A stretch of DNA of 55,681 nucleotides from the NCBI GenBank assembly GCA_937872515.1, contig CALMSX010000032.1, positions 1 to 55,681 on the forward strand. Reading direction: 5' to 3'. This stretch comes from an uncultured Bacteroidota bacterium (GTDB taxonomy: Bacteria > Bacteroidota > Bacteroidia > Chitinophagales > Saprospiraceae). Of the stretch, positions 36,563 through 44,343 are shown piece after piece. The first letter of the stretch is position 1. The number at the start of each line of letters is the position of its first letter. Under the pieces are notes generated by a model. That model did not search any database, was not told where the DNA came from, and saw only the letters and a program-made list of their open reading frames with translations. Made by a program: the position numbers and the translations under genes.

Positions 36563-39412
36563 CTAAGGTAGAATATGAAGCATGTCTTTATTGTCAAAAA
36601 GAGTACCTGTGCCATCCAATAGTATGGCCTCCGTGGTGGTGTTGTCTACATTGATGATTCCACTCGTTGTATTTTGCAGCAAAGCAGCCAAATCTAAATT
36701 GATGCCCCGGCCACCGATGCTGAAAAGGTTGCCAATATTTAGTGTTGCAGCATTGACCAATTTGGTAGAAGTGCCACTTAAATAAAGCGCATCAGAGGTA
36801 GTGGTAATGTTGATGGATATGGAAGAACCCGCATTATTCAGTATTTCTGATGCCCCATTGGCAGATAGACCTACTACGTTGATGGGTGCCAGGTTTCCTA
36901 TTTGAATAGAGCCATTATTGGTAATTTTTGATGTCAATTGCATTGAGATGCCGTATTGACTTGTAATTCTATTTACTTGTAAGGATCCTGTTGAATTGTT
37001 GGTGAATAGAGCTGATGAACTCATGGCGATTCCAAACCTGCTAATATTGGAAAGGTTACCAATATTCACCACATTGTTATTAATAAAATTACACCCCGAT
37101 AATCGCAATGCAATACCTTCATTTGCAGCAGTGCTCAAGATATTGTTGATTGTGAATACGCCTGTAGATCCATTGGTAAATGCGGCAGGGGTACCCAAAA
37201 TAATACCAAAACGATAAATACCTGAAATGTTGCCAAGGTTAATTGTTCCATTATTGGTCATTGTGGCGCCGGCAGTTCCTACGTTTAGCCCATCCAAAGT
37301 GGGAATGTTATTGATTTCCAGAAGGCCACCTGCCTGATTGTTAAACTGAGCAGCAGAAATCAAAATTCCAACTCTTGTAACGGGACCGGACTCTCCTATC
37401 TTGATTTGGCCGGCATTGTTGAGAACAGAAGCAGTGCCTGACATTTGGATGCCATCAAAGGAGGTAATGTTGTTGATCTTAATTACCCCGTTTGTTTGAT
37501 TGGTGAATGTTGATGGAGAATTGAAAAGAATGCCCAGTTGACTGATGGGTGAAAGATTTCCAATGTTGATCGTAGTGTTATTAATGATACTAGCCCCACC
37601 AATCAAGGCAATGCCATAACCCTGGTTGGCAGCAATACCTATGATTCCATTGATCTCTAATAGCCCTGAAAGGTTTTGCATAGAAGCAGAGGTGCCCAAA
37701 AAAACACCAAACCTTTTAACAGGAGATAAATTCCCGATTTTTATGCTTCCATTGTTATTGATAATGGTGCCAATTCCTGAGCCGTATAAACCATCAAAAG
37801 TAAGGATGTTGTTTATTTGAATGGCTCCCGAAGATTGATTGATCAAACTACCAGAGGAAACAAAAATGCCTAGATTGAATAAGGGGGATATACTGCCAAT
37901 GTTGATGGTACTGGCATTGGTAAAAGTACTGTTTCCAATGAATGCTCCAAATCCCGCTGTATTTAGCGTGTTGGTGATGTTGTTGATGGTGATGGTACCT
38001 GTACCATTGTTGTTAAATACACTGGATAAAAACATTGAAATGCCAATGCTTTTCACAGCCAATAAATTGCCGATATCAATACTTCCATTATTGGTAACAG
38101 TAGAGTTGGTACCTGTCAATGAGATACCATCAATATTGGCTACGTTGTTGATTTTAATGGATGCTCCATTTTGGTTGAGAATGGCTGCAGCTGCTGAAAC
38201 ATAAATACCATAGCGGGCAATAGAAAAATTAGTCCCCAGGTTGATGTCTCCTACATTGGTGAGTCCCGCGTTGGCCATGTAAATGCCATGGCCTTCTGTT
38301 GAACCGGTACCATTGATGTTGTCAATATGAATCTCTCCGGTACCCTGATTAGACATCAAAGCCAGATTGGATAAAAATATTCCATTTCTTCTTACGGTGG
38401 CATCGTTGCCAATCCGAATGATTCCAGCGTTAAAAAAGTTGGTAAATTCATCTGAAAGAGAGATCCCATCCAGGTTGGTGATATTGTTGATTTCTACCAG
38501 ACCATTGCTTTGGTTGTTAAAAGTACTTTCAAAAAACATCATAATGCCCGTTGTATTGGCGACTCCATTGTTGCCTATCAATAAATCCCCACTGTTGGAA
38601 AATGAACTATTACTGCTTAAATACAAAGCAACTCCTTCTGTAGAACCACCATTGGTGATCCGGCTAATCGTGGTAGTAGCTGTTGAACTATTTGAGAAAA
38701 AACTACCTAATTCCATTGAGATGCCCCTTCCTAAAATAGGGGATAAATTACCAATATGTATTTCTCCATCATTTGAGATATTGGAATCCTGAATATACAT
38801 CCCGTCACCGGTAGGAGAGTTGTTGATGTTAATTACTCCCGTACCGTGGTTTTCTAAGGTGGTGACATTGTCCATAGAAAAACCGCCAAAAGCAATGTTT
38901 CCGATAGAACCTATATTAAATTCTCCTGCATTGATCAATTTGCCTACCAAATTAAGGGTCACAGCAAATGCGCTGACATTGTCGATGTTAACAACACCAG
39001 TTGTATCATTAAAACATTGAGATAAGGAACTTTCAATCGAAATGCCATTGGCCACAATAGGTCCGGCACTGCCAATATTTAAAAACCCTTTGTTGTGAAA
39101 TTTGGCCCCATTGATGATGGTCAATGCCACCGAAGGTGAATTTGAAATATTTAGTACTGCAGTTTCTGAGATTAATAATGTAGATACACCTTGAACAGTG
39201 ACACTTAAAGCATTTGCTGTAAAACCTGCAGGAATGGTAACATTTCCAGTTACAGGTATTAATACTTCGGTAGTGGCATCAGGCACTGATCCGGTTGACC
39301 AATTTCCTGGAACATCCCATGATCCTGTGCCACCTATCCATGTTGAACTCACTCCAAAAAGCATTTGGGTGCTCAACAATGACATTAAAAGCAAAAGTAT
39401 CTTGATTTTCAT
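36563..39412 (-). CDS. Secreted 15-repeat beta-solenoid-like protein
   Basis: A 949-residue protein. A signal peptide (MKIKILLLLMSLLSTQMLFG) is followed by an N-terminal module, TWIGGTGSWDVPGNWSTG, common in Bacteroidota exoproteins. From about residue 100 to the end there are 15 repeats of roughly 57-60 residues, each with two half-units: NNGSIKIGNLSPVKRFGV and NNITSFDGIQMSGT are typical. The Asn/Gly/Ile ladder suggests a beta-solenoid. The protein stops inside a repeat (GTLFDNKDMLHILP) and no sorting domain follows, so it may have lost its C-terminus or be exported differently; there is no room for a longer frame before the kelch gene. First gene of the LytTR unit. Confidence 0.8.
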   Translation of the reverse strand: MKIKILLLLMSLLSTQMLFGVSSTWIGGTGSWDVPGNWSTGSVPDATTEVLIPVTGNVTIPAGFTANALSVTVQGVSTLLISETAVLNISNSPSVALTIINGAKFHNKGFLNIGSAGPIVANGISIESSLSQCFNDTTGVVNIDNVSAFAVTLNLVGKLINAGEFNIGSIGNIAFGGFSMDNVTTLENHGTGVININNSPTGDGMYIQDSNISNDGEIHIGNLSPILGRGISMELGSFFSNSSTATTTISRITNGGSTEGVALYLSSNSSFSNSGDLLIGNNGVANTTGIMMFFESTFNNQSNGLVEINNITNLDGISLSDEFTNFFNAGIIRIGNDATVRRNGIFLSNLALMSNQGTGEIHIDNINGTGSTEGHGIYMANAGLTNVGDINLGTNFSIARYGIYVSAAAAILNQNGASIKINNVANIDGISLTGTNSTVTNNGSIDIGNLLAVKSIGISMFLSSVFNNNGTGTITINNITNTLNTAGFGAFIGNSTFTNASTINIGSISPLFNLGIFVSSGSLINQSSGAIQINNILTFDGLYGSGIGTIINNNGSIKIGNLSPVKRFGVFLGTSASMQNLSGLLEINGIIGIAANQGYGIALIGGASIINNTTINIGNLSPISQLGILFNSPSTFTNQTNGVIKINNITSFDGIQMSGTASVLNNAGQIKIGESGPVTRVGILISAAQFNNQAGGLLEINNIPTLDGLNVGTAGATMTNNGTINLGNISGIYRFGIILGTPAAFTNGSTGVFTINNILSTAANEGIALRLSGCNFINNNVVNIGNLSNISRFGIAMSSSALFTNNSTGSLQVNRITSQYGISMQLTSKITNNGSIQIGNLAPINVVGLSANGASEILNNAGSSISINITTTSDALYLSGTSTKLVNAATLNIGNLFSIGGRGINLDLAALLQNTTSGIINVDNTTTEAILLDGTGTLFDNKDMLHILP

Positions 39413-39431
39413 AAGCCAATTTTTTATAGTT

Positions 39432-39439
39432 CAAAAGTA
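39432..39439 (-). promoter_or_regulatory. -7 box of the solenoid-kelch-LytTR unit
   Basis: The minus strand reads TACTTTTG, a full TAnnTTTG match, 20 bases before the ATG at 39412. The nearest TTG (39453-39451) is only 11 bases upstream of it, too close for a normal -33, consistent with a promoter that needs an activator. Confidence 0.6.
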
Positions 39440-39458
39440 TGGCCAGTTATCAAGGTAG

Positions 39459-39482
39459 CATATAGCTAAATGTAGCTATATG
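39459..39482. promoter_or_regulatory. Perfect 24-bp operator-like palindrome
   Basis: CATATAGCTA (39459-39468) and TAGCTATATG (39473-39482) are perfect inverted arms with a four-base spacer AATG. The centre is about 45 bases upstream of the predicted transcription start of the solenoid gene, a classic activator position, and lies between two divergent units, so it could also serve the TonB receptor gene. TATGTTTC at 39479-39486 overlaps its right arm as a possible plus-strand -7 box. Confidence 0.7.
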
Positions 39483-39517
39483 TTTCTGCAAAGACTCGGA
39501 TATATCTTGTTTTTAAT

Positions 39518-39563
39518 GACTTGAAGGGATGAATCTTCATTTCCCTTCTTTTTTTTTCAAGTC
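39518..39563 (+). promoter_or_regulatory. Terminator-like hairpin in the TonB receptor leader
   Basis: GAAGGGA (39523-39529) pairs with TCCCTTC (39542-39548) and is followed by nine T's, the shape of a plus-strand terminator. An alternative outer stem, GACTTGAA (39518-39525) with TTCAAGTC (39556-39563), shares bases with the first, so two folds compete. No plus-strand gene lies upstream, so this may be an attenuator of the TonB receptor operon or a shield against antisense transcription. Confidence 0.5.
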
Positions 39564-39582
39564 GACATAGGGGAAAAAAGGG

Positions 39583-39610
39583 GCTTTGTTTTCTTAGGTA
39601 CAAACAAAGC
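39583..39610 (+). promoter_or_regulatory. 9-bp inverted repeat at TonB receptor start
   Basis: GCTTTGTTT (39583-39591) and AAACAAAGC (39602-39610) are perfect inverted arms with a ten-base loop, ending four bases before the ATG at 39615. In mRNA this could hide the ribosome site, which appears to lie in the loop (TTAGGT). As DNA it could be an operator. Confidence 0.5.
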
Positions 39611-39614
39611 AAAT

Positions 39615-41957
39615 ATGAAATTGAAATATATAGGATGCTGGCTGTTAATGCTGATTTTTTTACCACAGCTCAAGGCCCAGTTAGATGCCTACCAACTCAG
39701 GGGAAGTGTTTTGGATGCAATATCTCAGCAGCCTTTGATTGGAGCCCATGTAAGCGTTTCTGAAAATCCCAACCTGCATGCAATCACAGATGTGATGGGT
39801 GAATTTGTGATAGAAAACCTGGCACCAGGCAGGTATCATATAGTGGCCTCCTATTTGGGATATACAGAGACCATTTCACTGGTTGAAGTGACCAGTGGCA
39901 AGGAAAAAATTGTCACGCTGTCAATGACAGAAGATATTCACTCATTGGAAGAAGTGGTAGTAACCGCTCAAAATGATAAACAGAGACCTGTTAATTCAAT
40001 GGCCTATGCCAGTACAAGAACCTTCTCAGTGGAAGAAACCAATAAATTTGCAGGAGCGGTCGACGATCCGGCCAGAATGGTGCAATCGTTCGCTGGCGTA
40101 GTTCCTACCAATGATGGGAGCAACTACGTTTCTGTTAGAGGCAATCACCCGTCCGGTCTGCTATATCGATTGGAAGGTGTAGACATTCCCAATCCGAATC
40201 ACTTTGGAGATGCGGCTTCCTCAGGCGGAGGGGTCGCAGTGATTTCATCTCAACTCTTGTCCAATTCTGATTTTTCAACAGGTGCTTTTTCTGCGGAATA
40301 CGGTAATGCTATTGGAGGGATCTTTGATATAAAGCTAAGAAAGGGCAATAACCAGAAAAGGGAATGGACCGTGAAAGCCGGATTTTTAGGACTGGAAGCG
40401 GCTGCTGAAGGTCCAATATCCAAAAAACACAAGTCTTCCTACCTTATAAATTATCGGTATTCGACACTTTCATTGATAGATAAGTTAGGGGTGAACTTAT
40501 CGGGCGTCTTGGACTATCGTGACCTCTCTTATAATGTAGTTTTTCCGCTAAAGGACAATGCACAACTATCTTTTTTTGGGGTCAATGGATGGAGTAGTCA
40601 ATTGATCGAAGAAGATACGGCTGATGTAGCGTTTGAAGCTCTTTCTCATCGCTATTCTGCCAAATTTATAAGCAATGTTTATACCAATGGTTTGAAATAC
40701 CAACGCAGTCTTGGAAAAGGATTTTTATCAGCCATCCTTGTCAATGGCATCACACAATCGGGGTATAAGGAGGAAACCAACACTTTGTTTACTGATCGCA
40801 ATTATTTTAACAAATTTGATACCCAGAATGAGGTTTCCAAATGGTCACTTGCCATTGCGTACACACAAAAAATTTCTCCATCTTGGGTTATTAAGGTAGG
40901 GGCATATGCTGACAGGCTATCTTATAATTTCAGATACGATGAATATCAGGATACAGAAAACTTCACCAACCTGATCAACAACAATGACCATACATCTATG
41001 CTGAGGTCATACGTTCAGGCAAGTTACAGCATTTCTCAAAAATGGTCGGCACAGCTGGGAGCCCATTATACGAGGTTTGTACTTAATGACCAACAGGTCG
41101 CAGAACCCAGACTCAGTCTTAAATATCAACCTACGGCAACAGCTTCGGTCTCACTTTCTTATGGAAAACACAGCCAGATTCAGCCATTAATGGTTTATTT
41201 TCTTAAGGCCACCGATGGTTCTGACCGATGGCTCAATCATGACCTGGAGATGACAAGATCCGATCATTGGGTGCTTACATTTGAAAAGCAATTAAATGAG
41301 AATACACGGCTTGTAGCAGAAGCCTATTATCAACAATTGAATCATATACCAACAGGTCTTGATGAAAACAGCAGCTATGCCATAGTCAACCAGCAATTCT
41401 TTTTTCCTGATTTTGCCTTAGTCAATGATGGCAAAGGTCAAAACAAAGGTGTAGAGCTGACACTCGAAAGATTTCTTAACAAGGGCTTGTATTTTATAAT
41501 TAGTGGGTCTATCAGCGAATCGAAATTCAAAACGCCTGCAATGAGTTGGACCAATACTCGATTTAATACACAAAATTCGTTTCTGCTTACCTTGGGCAAA
41601 GAATGGAAGGTAGGTAAAGACAACAGGAATGTATTGGGTGTCAATATTAAAAATGTTTGGGTGGGTGGACAATGGGATACACCCGTTGATTTGCAAGCAT
41701 CCAGAGCAGCTGGCAAAGAAGTGAGATTGGAAAATGAAGCTTTTACCATAAAACTAAAAGACTTCTACAAGTTAGATGTTGGATTTAAATATAAAATCAA
41801 CAAAGCCAATAGAACCGCTACCTGGTCTTTAGACTTTATGAACGCTACCAATCATGAAAATATAGGAGGTGTCTATTACGATGTTTTTCACAATGAAGTG
41901 AGAAATTGGACAATGATGCCATTGATCCCTGTTTTATCTTATAAACTTGACTTTTAA
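39615..41957 (+). CDS. TonB-dependent outer-membrane receptor
   Basis: A 780-residue receptor. A signal peptide (MKLKYIGCWLLMLIFLPQLKAQ) is followed by a carboxypeptidase-regulatory-like domain (residues about 28-105, LRGSVLDAISQQPLIGAHVSV), a plug (about 115-240, with VRGNHPSGLLYRLEGVDIPNPNHFG) and a beta-barrel ending YKLDF with terminal Phe. The plug's ISSQLLSNSDFSTGAFSAEYGNAIGGIFDI is typical. It imports a ligand through the outer membrane using TonB; the ligand is unknown. There is no STN signalling domain at the N-terminus although sigma and FecR genes follow. A GIN lipoprotein gene follows 12 bases later. Confidence 0.93.
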   Translation: MKLKYIGCWLLMLIFLPQLKAQLDAYQLRGSVLDAISQQPLIGAHVSVSENPNLHAITDVMGEFVIENLAPGRYHIVASYLGYTETISLVEVTSGKEKIVTLSMTEDIHSLEEVVVTAQNDKQRPVNSMAYASTRTFSVEETNKFAGAVDDPARMVQSFAGVVPTNDGSNYVSVRGNHPSGLLYRLEGVDIPNPNHFGDAASSGGGVAVISSQLLSNSDFSTGAFSAEYGNAIGGIFDIKLRKGNNQKREWTVKAGFLGLEAAAEGPISKKHKSSYLINYRYSTLSLIDKLGVNLSGVLDYRDLSYNVVFPLKDNAQLSFFGVNGWSSQLIEEDTADVAFEALSHRYSAKFISNVYTNGLKYQRSLGKGFLSAILVNGITQSGYKEETNTLFTDRNYFNKFDTQNEVSKWSLAIAYTQKISPSWVIKVGAYADRLSYNFRYDEYQDTENFTNLINNNDHTSMLRSYVQASYSISQKWSAQLGAHYTRFVLNDQQVAEPRLSLKYQPTATASVSLSYGKHSQIQPLMVYFLKATDGSDRWLNHDLEMTRSDHWVLTFEKQLNENTRLVAEAYYQQLNHIPTGLDENSSYAIVNQQFFFPDFALVNDGKGQNKGVELTLERFLNKGLYFIISGSISESKFKTPAMSWTNTRFNTQNSFLLTLGKEWKVGKDNRNVLGVNIKNVWVGGQWDTPVDLQASRAAGKEVRLENEAFTIKLKDFYKLDVGFKYKINKANRTATWSLDFMNATNHENIGGVYYDVFHNEVRNWTMMPLIPVLSYKLDF

Positions 41958-41969
41958 ATTAAAATAATC

Positions 41970-42704
41970 ATGAATACAAACAAAATTTTACTTACGCTTG
42001 CTCTTGCTGCAGTCTTTTTTCTTCAATCATGTGATATTGATTTTCTGGATTGTTATGATGGAAAATTTATTGAAAAAGAGTTGGTGCTGGATGAGATCAA
42101 TGCCATTGAAATTGATTTTCCCTGTGAAATAGTGTTGGTCGACGGCCCCACACAACAAATTAAAGTAAATGGGAAAGAAGACCTGATATCTGATCTGGAA
42201 GACAAATCCAATGTATCCGGAAAGACGTGGAAGGTTAGATTGAAAAACAATTGTATTAAGCACAGAGAAGATATAACCTTTACCATTGCTGCACCTGGTT
42301 TAAAAAAGGTAGATGTAGACGGGAGTGTACGTTTATCAGGTGACGGCGTGTTAACAAGGCTTGCCAAAATATTTGAAATCAAACTCGATGGAGATGCCGA
42401 CGTCAGCCTGGATTTACCTGAACTTGATAAACTTTTAGTGGATGCAGATGGCGACATCGATCTTAGGTTTACCGGTTCTGCAGATGCTGCTGTATATACG
42501 CTGGATGGTAGTGGTAAGGTACGGGGACTCGATTTTCAAACAGCATCTACATTTCTCAACATGGATGGCAATACGAATGCAGAAATATGGGCAACGGAAA
42601 AATTGGACGTAAAATTGGATGGCAAAGCGACAGTTTGTGTGAAAGGACATCCGGCTCTTGTGTCACAAGTCAACGGATCCGGTAAAATTTTGGACTGTAA
42701 CTGA
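41970..42704 (+). CDS. Lipoprotein with GIN (DUF2807-type) beta-helix domain
   Basis: A 244-residue lipoprotein with lipobox FFLQSC (Cys21). The rest is the GIN-type domain of Bacteroidota surface proteins: a ladder of short strands such as VDVDGSVRLSGDGVL, IKLDGDADVSLDLPELDKLLVDADGD and TLDGSGKVRG. The fold is a short right-handed beta-solenoid; its biochemical role is not established. It probably sits on the periplasmic or outer face of the outer membrane beside the TonB receptor encoded 12 bases upstream. The stop codon overlaps an in-frame ATG for the sigma gene. Confidence 0.87.
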   Translation: MNTNKILLTLALAAVFFLQSCDIDFLDCYDGKFIEKELVLDEINAIEIDFPCEIVLVDGPTQQIKVNGKEDLISDLEDKSNVSGKTWKVRLKNNCIKHREDITFTIAAPGLKKVDVDGSVRLSGDGVLTRLAKIFEIKLDGDADVSLDLPELDKLLVDADGDIDLRFTGSADAAVYTLDGSGKVRGLDFQTASTFLNMDGNTNAEIWATEKLDVKLDGKATVCVKGHPALVSQVNGSGKILDCN

Positions 42705-42850
42705 TGGCGCCATTTCATAACGTAGCCTTAAATAAGGAAAATATTGTTAATTTTCCCGTCCAAACCCAATTGTTTAATAAAGTAACCATCCATGCAGATC
42801 GTGTTGAGATAAGCTCCGGATTAAACCAACCACAAGCAAGTCAAATACAT

Positions 42851-43414
42851 ATGACGGAAGCCAAAATAAGAGCATTTAGCCGTAGTTCTGATTATAATAC
42901 AGAACTGGAGTCAGCATACCGGCAACATTTTGATGAGTTGTATCGATACGCATTTTCTATGGTCAAAAATCAGTCCCAGGCTGAGGATGTGGTTCAGTCG
43001 GTTTTTATGGAGGGATGGCAGGATCGTTCTAAAATACAGATTCATACTTCTTTGCGGGCGTTTTTATTCAAAGCAGTTTACTTTAAATGCATGAATGAAC
43101 TTAAACACCAGAAGGTAAAGCAAAAATTTGAATCATTTTTTACAGCTAGAACTGAGAAGGTTGTAAAAGAAGATCCCGTGCGAACAGAACTGAAACAGAA
43201 AATAGAGGAAGCCCTACAAATGCTGCCACCGGAATGCAGAAAGGTATTTGAATTGTGTAAGATGGAAGGACTTAAGTACTACGAAGTTGCAGACAAATTA
43301 CAAATTTCACCCAAAACAGTTGAAAACCAAATGGGTAAAGCTTTAAAGTCTTTAAGGCAGCAGCTGTCCCGTTACCTTTTTCCAATAACCCTATTAATAA
43401 TATTCTGGTCATGA
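42851..43414 (+). CDS. ECF-type sigma factor, FecI-like
   Basis: About 187 residues from ATG 42851 (MTEAKIRAFSRSSDY). Region 2 reads AYRQHFDELYRYAFSMVKN and AEDVVQSVFMEGWQDR; region 4 reads LPPECRKVFELCKMEGLKYYEVADKLQISPKTVENQMGKALKSLRQQL, as in the Bacteroidota FecI-like families. The frame is open to an ATG at 42704 that overlaps the GIN stop (TGATG), adding 49 residues unlike any sigma region; I prefer the later start, but coupling at 42704 is possible. A small inverted repeat (GGAAAAT 42736-42742, ATTTTCC 42750-42756) lies between. The C-terminus is unusually hydrophobic (RYLFPITLLIIFWS). Overlaps FecR by four bases (ATGA). Confidence 0.9.
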   Translation: MTEAKIRAFSRSSDYNTELESAYRQHFDELYRYAFSMVKNQSQAEDVVQSVFMEGWQDRSKIQIHTSLRAFLFKAVYFKCMNELKHQKVKQKFESFFTARTEKVVKEDPVRTELKQKIEEALQMLPPECRKVFELCKMEGLKYYEVADKLQISPKTVENQMGKALKSLRQQLSRYLFPITLLIIFWS

Positions 43415-44343
43415 ATGTACCTTCCAATATAGATGCCTTAATTGCCAAATACCTGAGTGGCGAAGCCCAACCTCATGAGGCAATAGAACTTGAAGACTGG
43501 TGCCATCAACAACCAGAAAATAAAAAATACTACGATGAAATGGTAAAAACCATGTCAGTAGTCGATGGCAAAAACAGATTTGTCCCATCAGTGGCGGCTT
43601 CCTTCGGCCGGCTACAGCAAAGAATAGGGATAAAAAGAATGTACAGGGCCATGATTGCTGCTTCTTTTATCGCCATACTTTCTCTCGTAATTTTTACAAT
43701 GAATGAAAACCAAGGTAATAAATCAATAATTGCAGGTAGCCAACCCCTGGAACATCAAATGATGGATTTAACCAGAATAAAACTAAGCCCGGGTGCTCAC
43801 ATTGATATCGATCCTAATTACGGCAAAGGTTCGAGAAAGGTCAGTTTGTCTGGAGAGGCGGCTTTTAATGTAAAACATGATGTTGAAAAAAAATTTATTA
43901 TCCATGCAGGTGGAGGTGTTTATATTGAAGATTTGGGGACTGAATTTTTAGTAAATGCACAACCTGATTCTGACACCTTATTTGTGATCGTTGCAGAAGG
44001 TATTGTAAGGTTGTTTGATGAAAGTGGTCATGAAATTATTCTCAAAGCAGGAGAAAAGGCTTGGTACATAAGATCTACCAAACAAATAATTACCGATATC
44101 GATACCCGGGTAGTAAAATTTAACTTTAACAACACCCGCCTTGAAGAAGTAATCAGATTGCTTTCGGAAACATACGACATAAAAATTGAGCTCCAACCAG
44201 CAGTGATAAGTGAATGCAGACTCACGACCCAGTTTTTTGACGAAGAAATTGCAACTATCATGACTGTGATCTGTGAGACCCTTGATTTTAGTTATGAGTA
44301 CCACAATAATACGTATATCATAAAAGGAAGGCCATGTCAGTGA
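43411..44343 (+). CDS. FecR-family anti-sigma regulator
   Basis: A 310-residue protein with the FecR layout: a cytoplasmic N-terminus (residues 1-79, IAKYLSGEAQPHEAIELEDW), one membrane helix (about 80-96), a periplasmic FecR domain (RIKLSPGAHIDIDPNYG ... RKVSLSGEAAFNVKHD ... IEDLGTEFLVNA) and a C-terminal DUF4974-like domain (NNTRLEEVIRLLSETYDIKIEL ... LTTQFFDEEIATIMTVICETLDFSYEY). It should hold or activate the adjacent sigma factor and receive a signal from an STN domain. The start overlaps the sigma stop, and its own last ten bases overlap the next gene. Confidence 0.94.
   Translation: MNVPSNIDALIAKYLSGEAQPHEAIELEDWCHQQPENKKYYDEMVKTMSVVDGKNRFVPSVAASFGRLQQRIGIKRMYRAMIAASFIAILSLVIFTMNENQGNKSIIAGSQPLEHQMMDLTRIKLSPGAHIDIDPNYGKGSRKVSLSGEAAFNVKHDVEKKFIIHAGGGVYIEDLGTEFLVNAQPDSDTLFVIVAEGIVRLFDESGHEIILKAGEKAWYIRSTKQIITDIDTRVVKFNFNNTRLEEVIRLLSETYDIKIELQPAVISECRLTTQFFDEEIATIMTVICETLDFSYEYHNNTYIIKGRPCQ

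Noticed and set aside
42704..42850. 49-residue N-terminal extension of the FecI-like sigma factor
   Set aside because: The TGATG overlap is tempting, but the extension matches no sigma region; kept as an open alternative rather than the main call.
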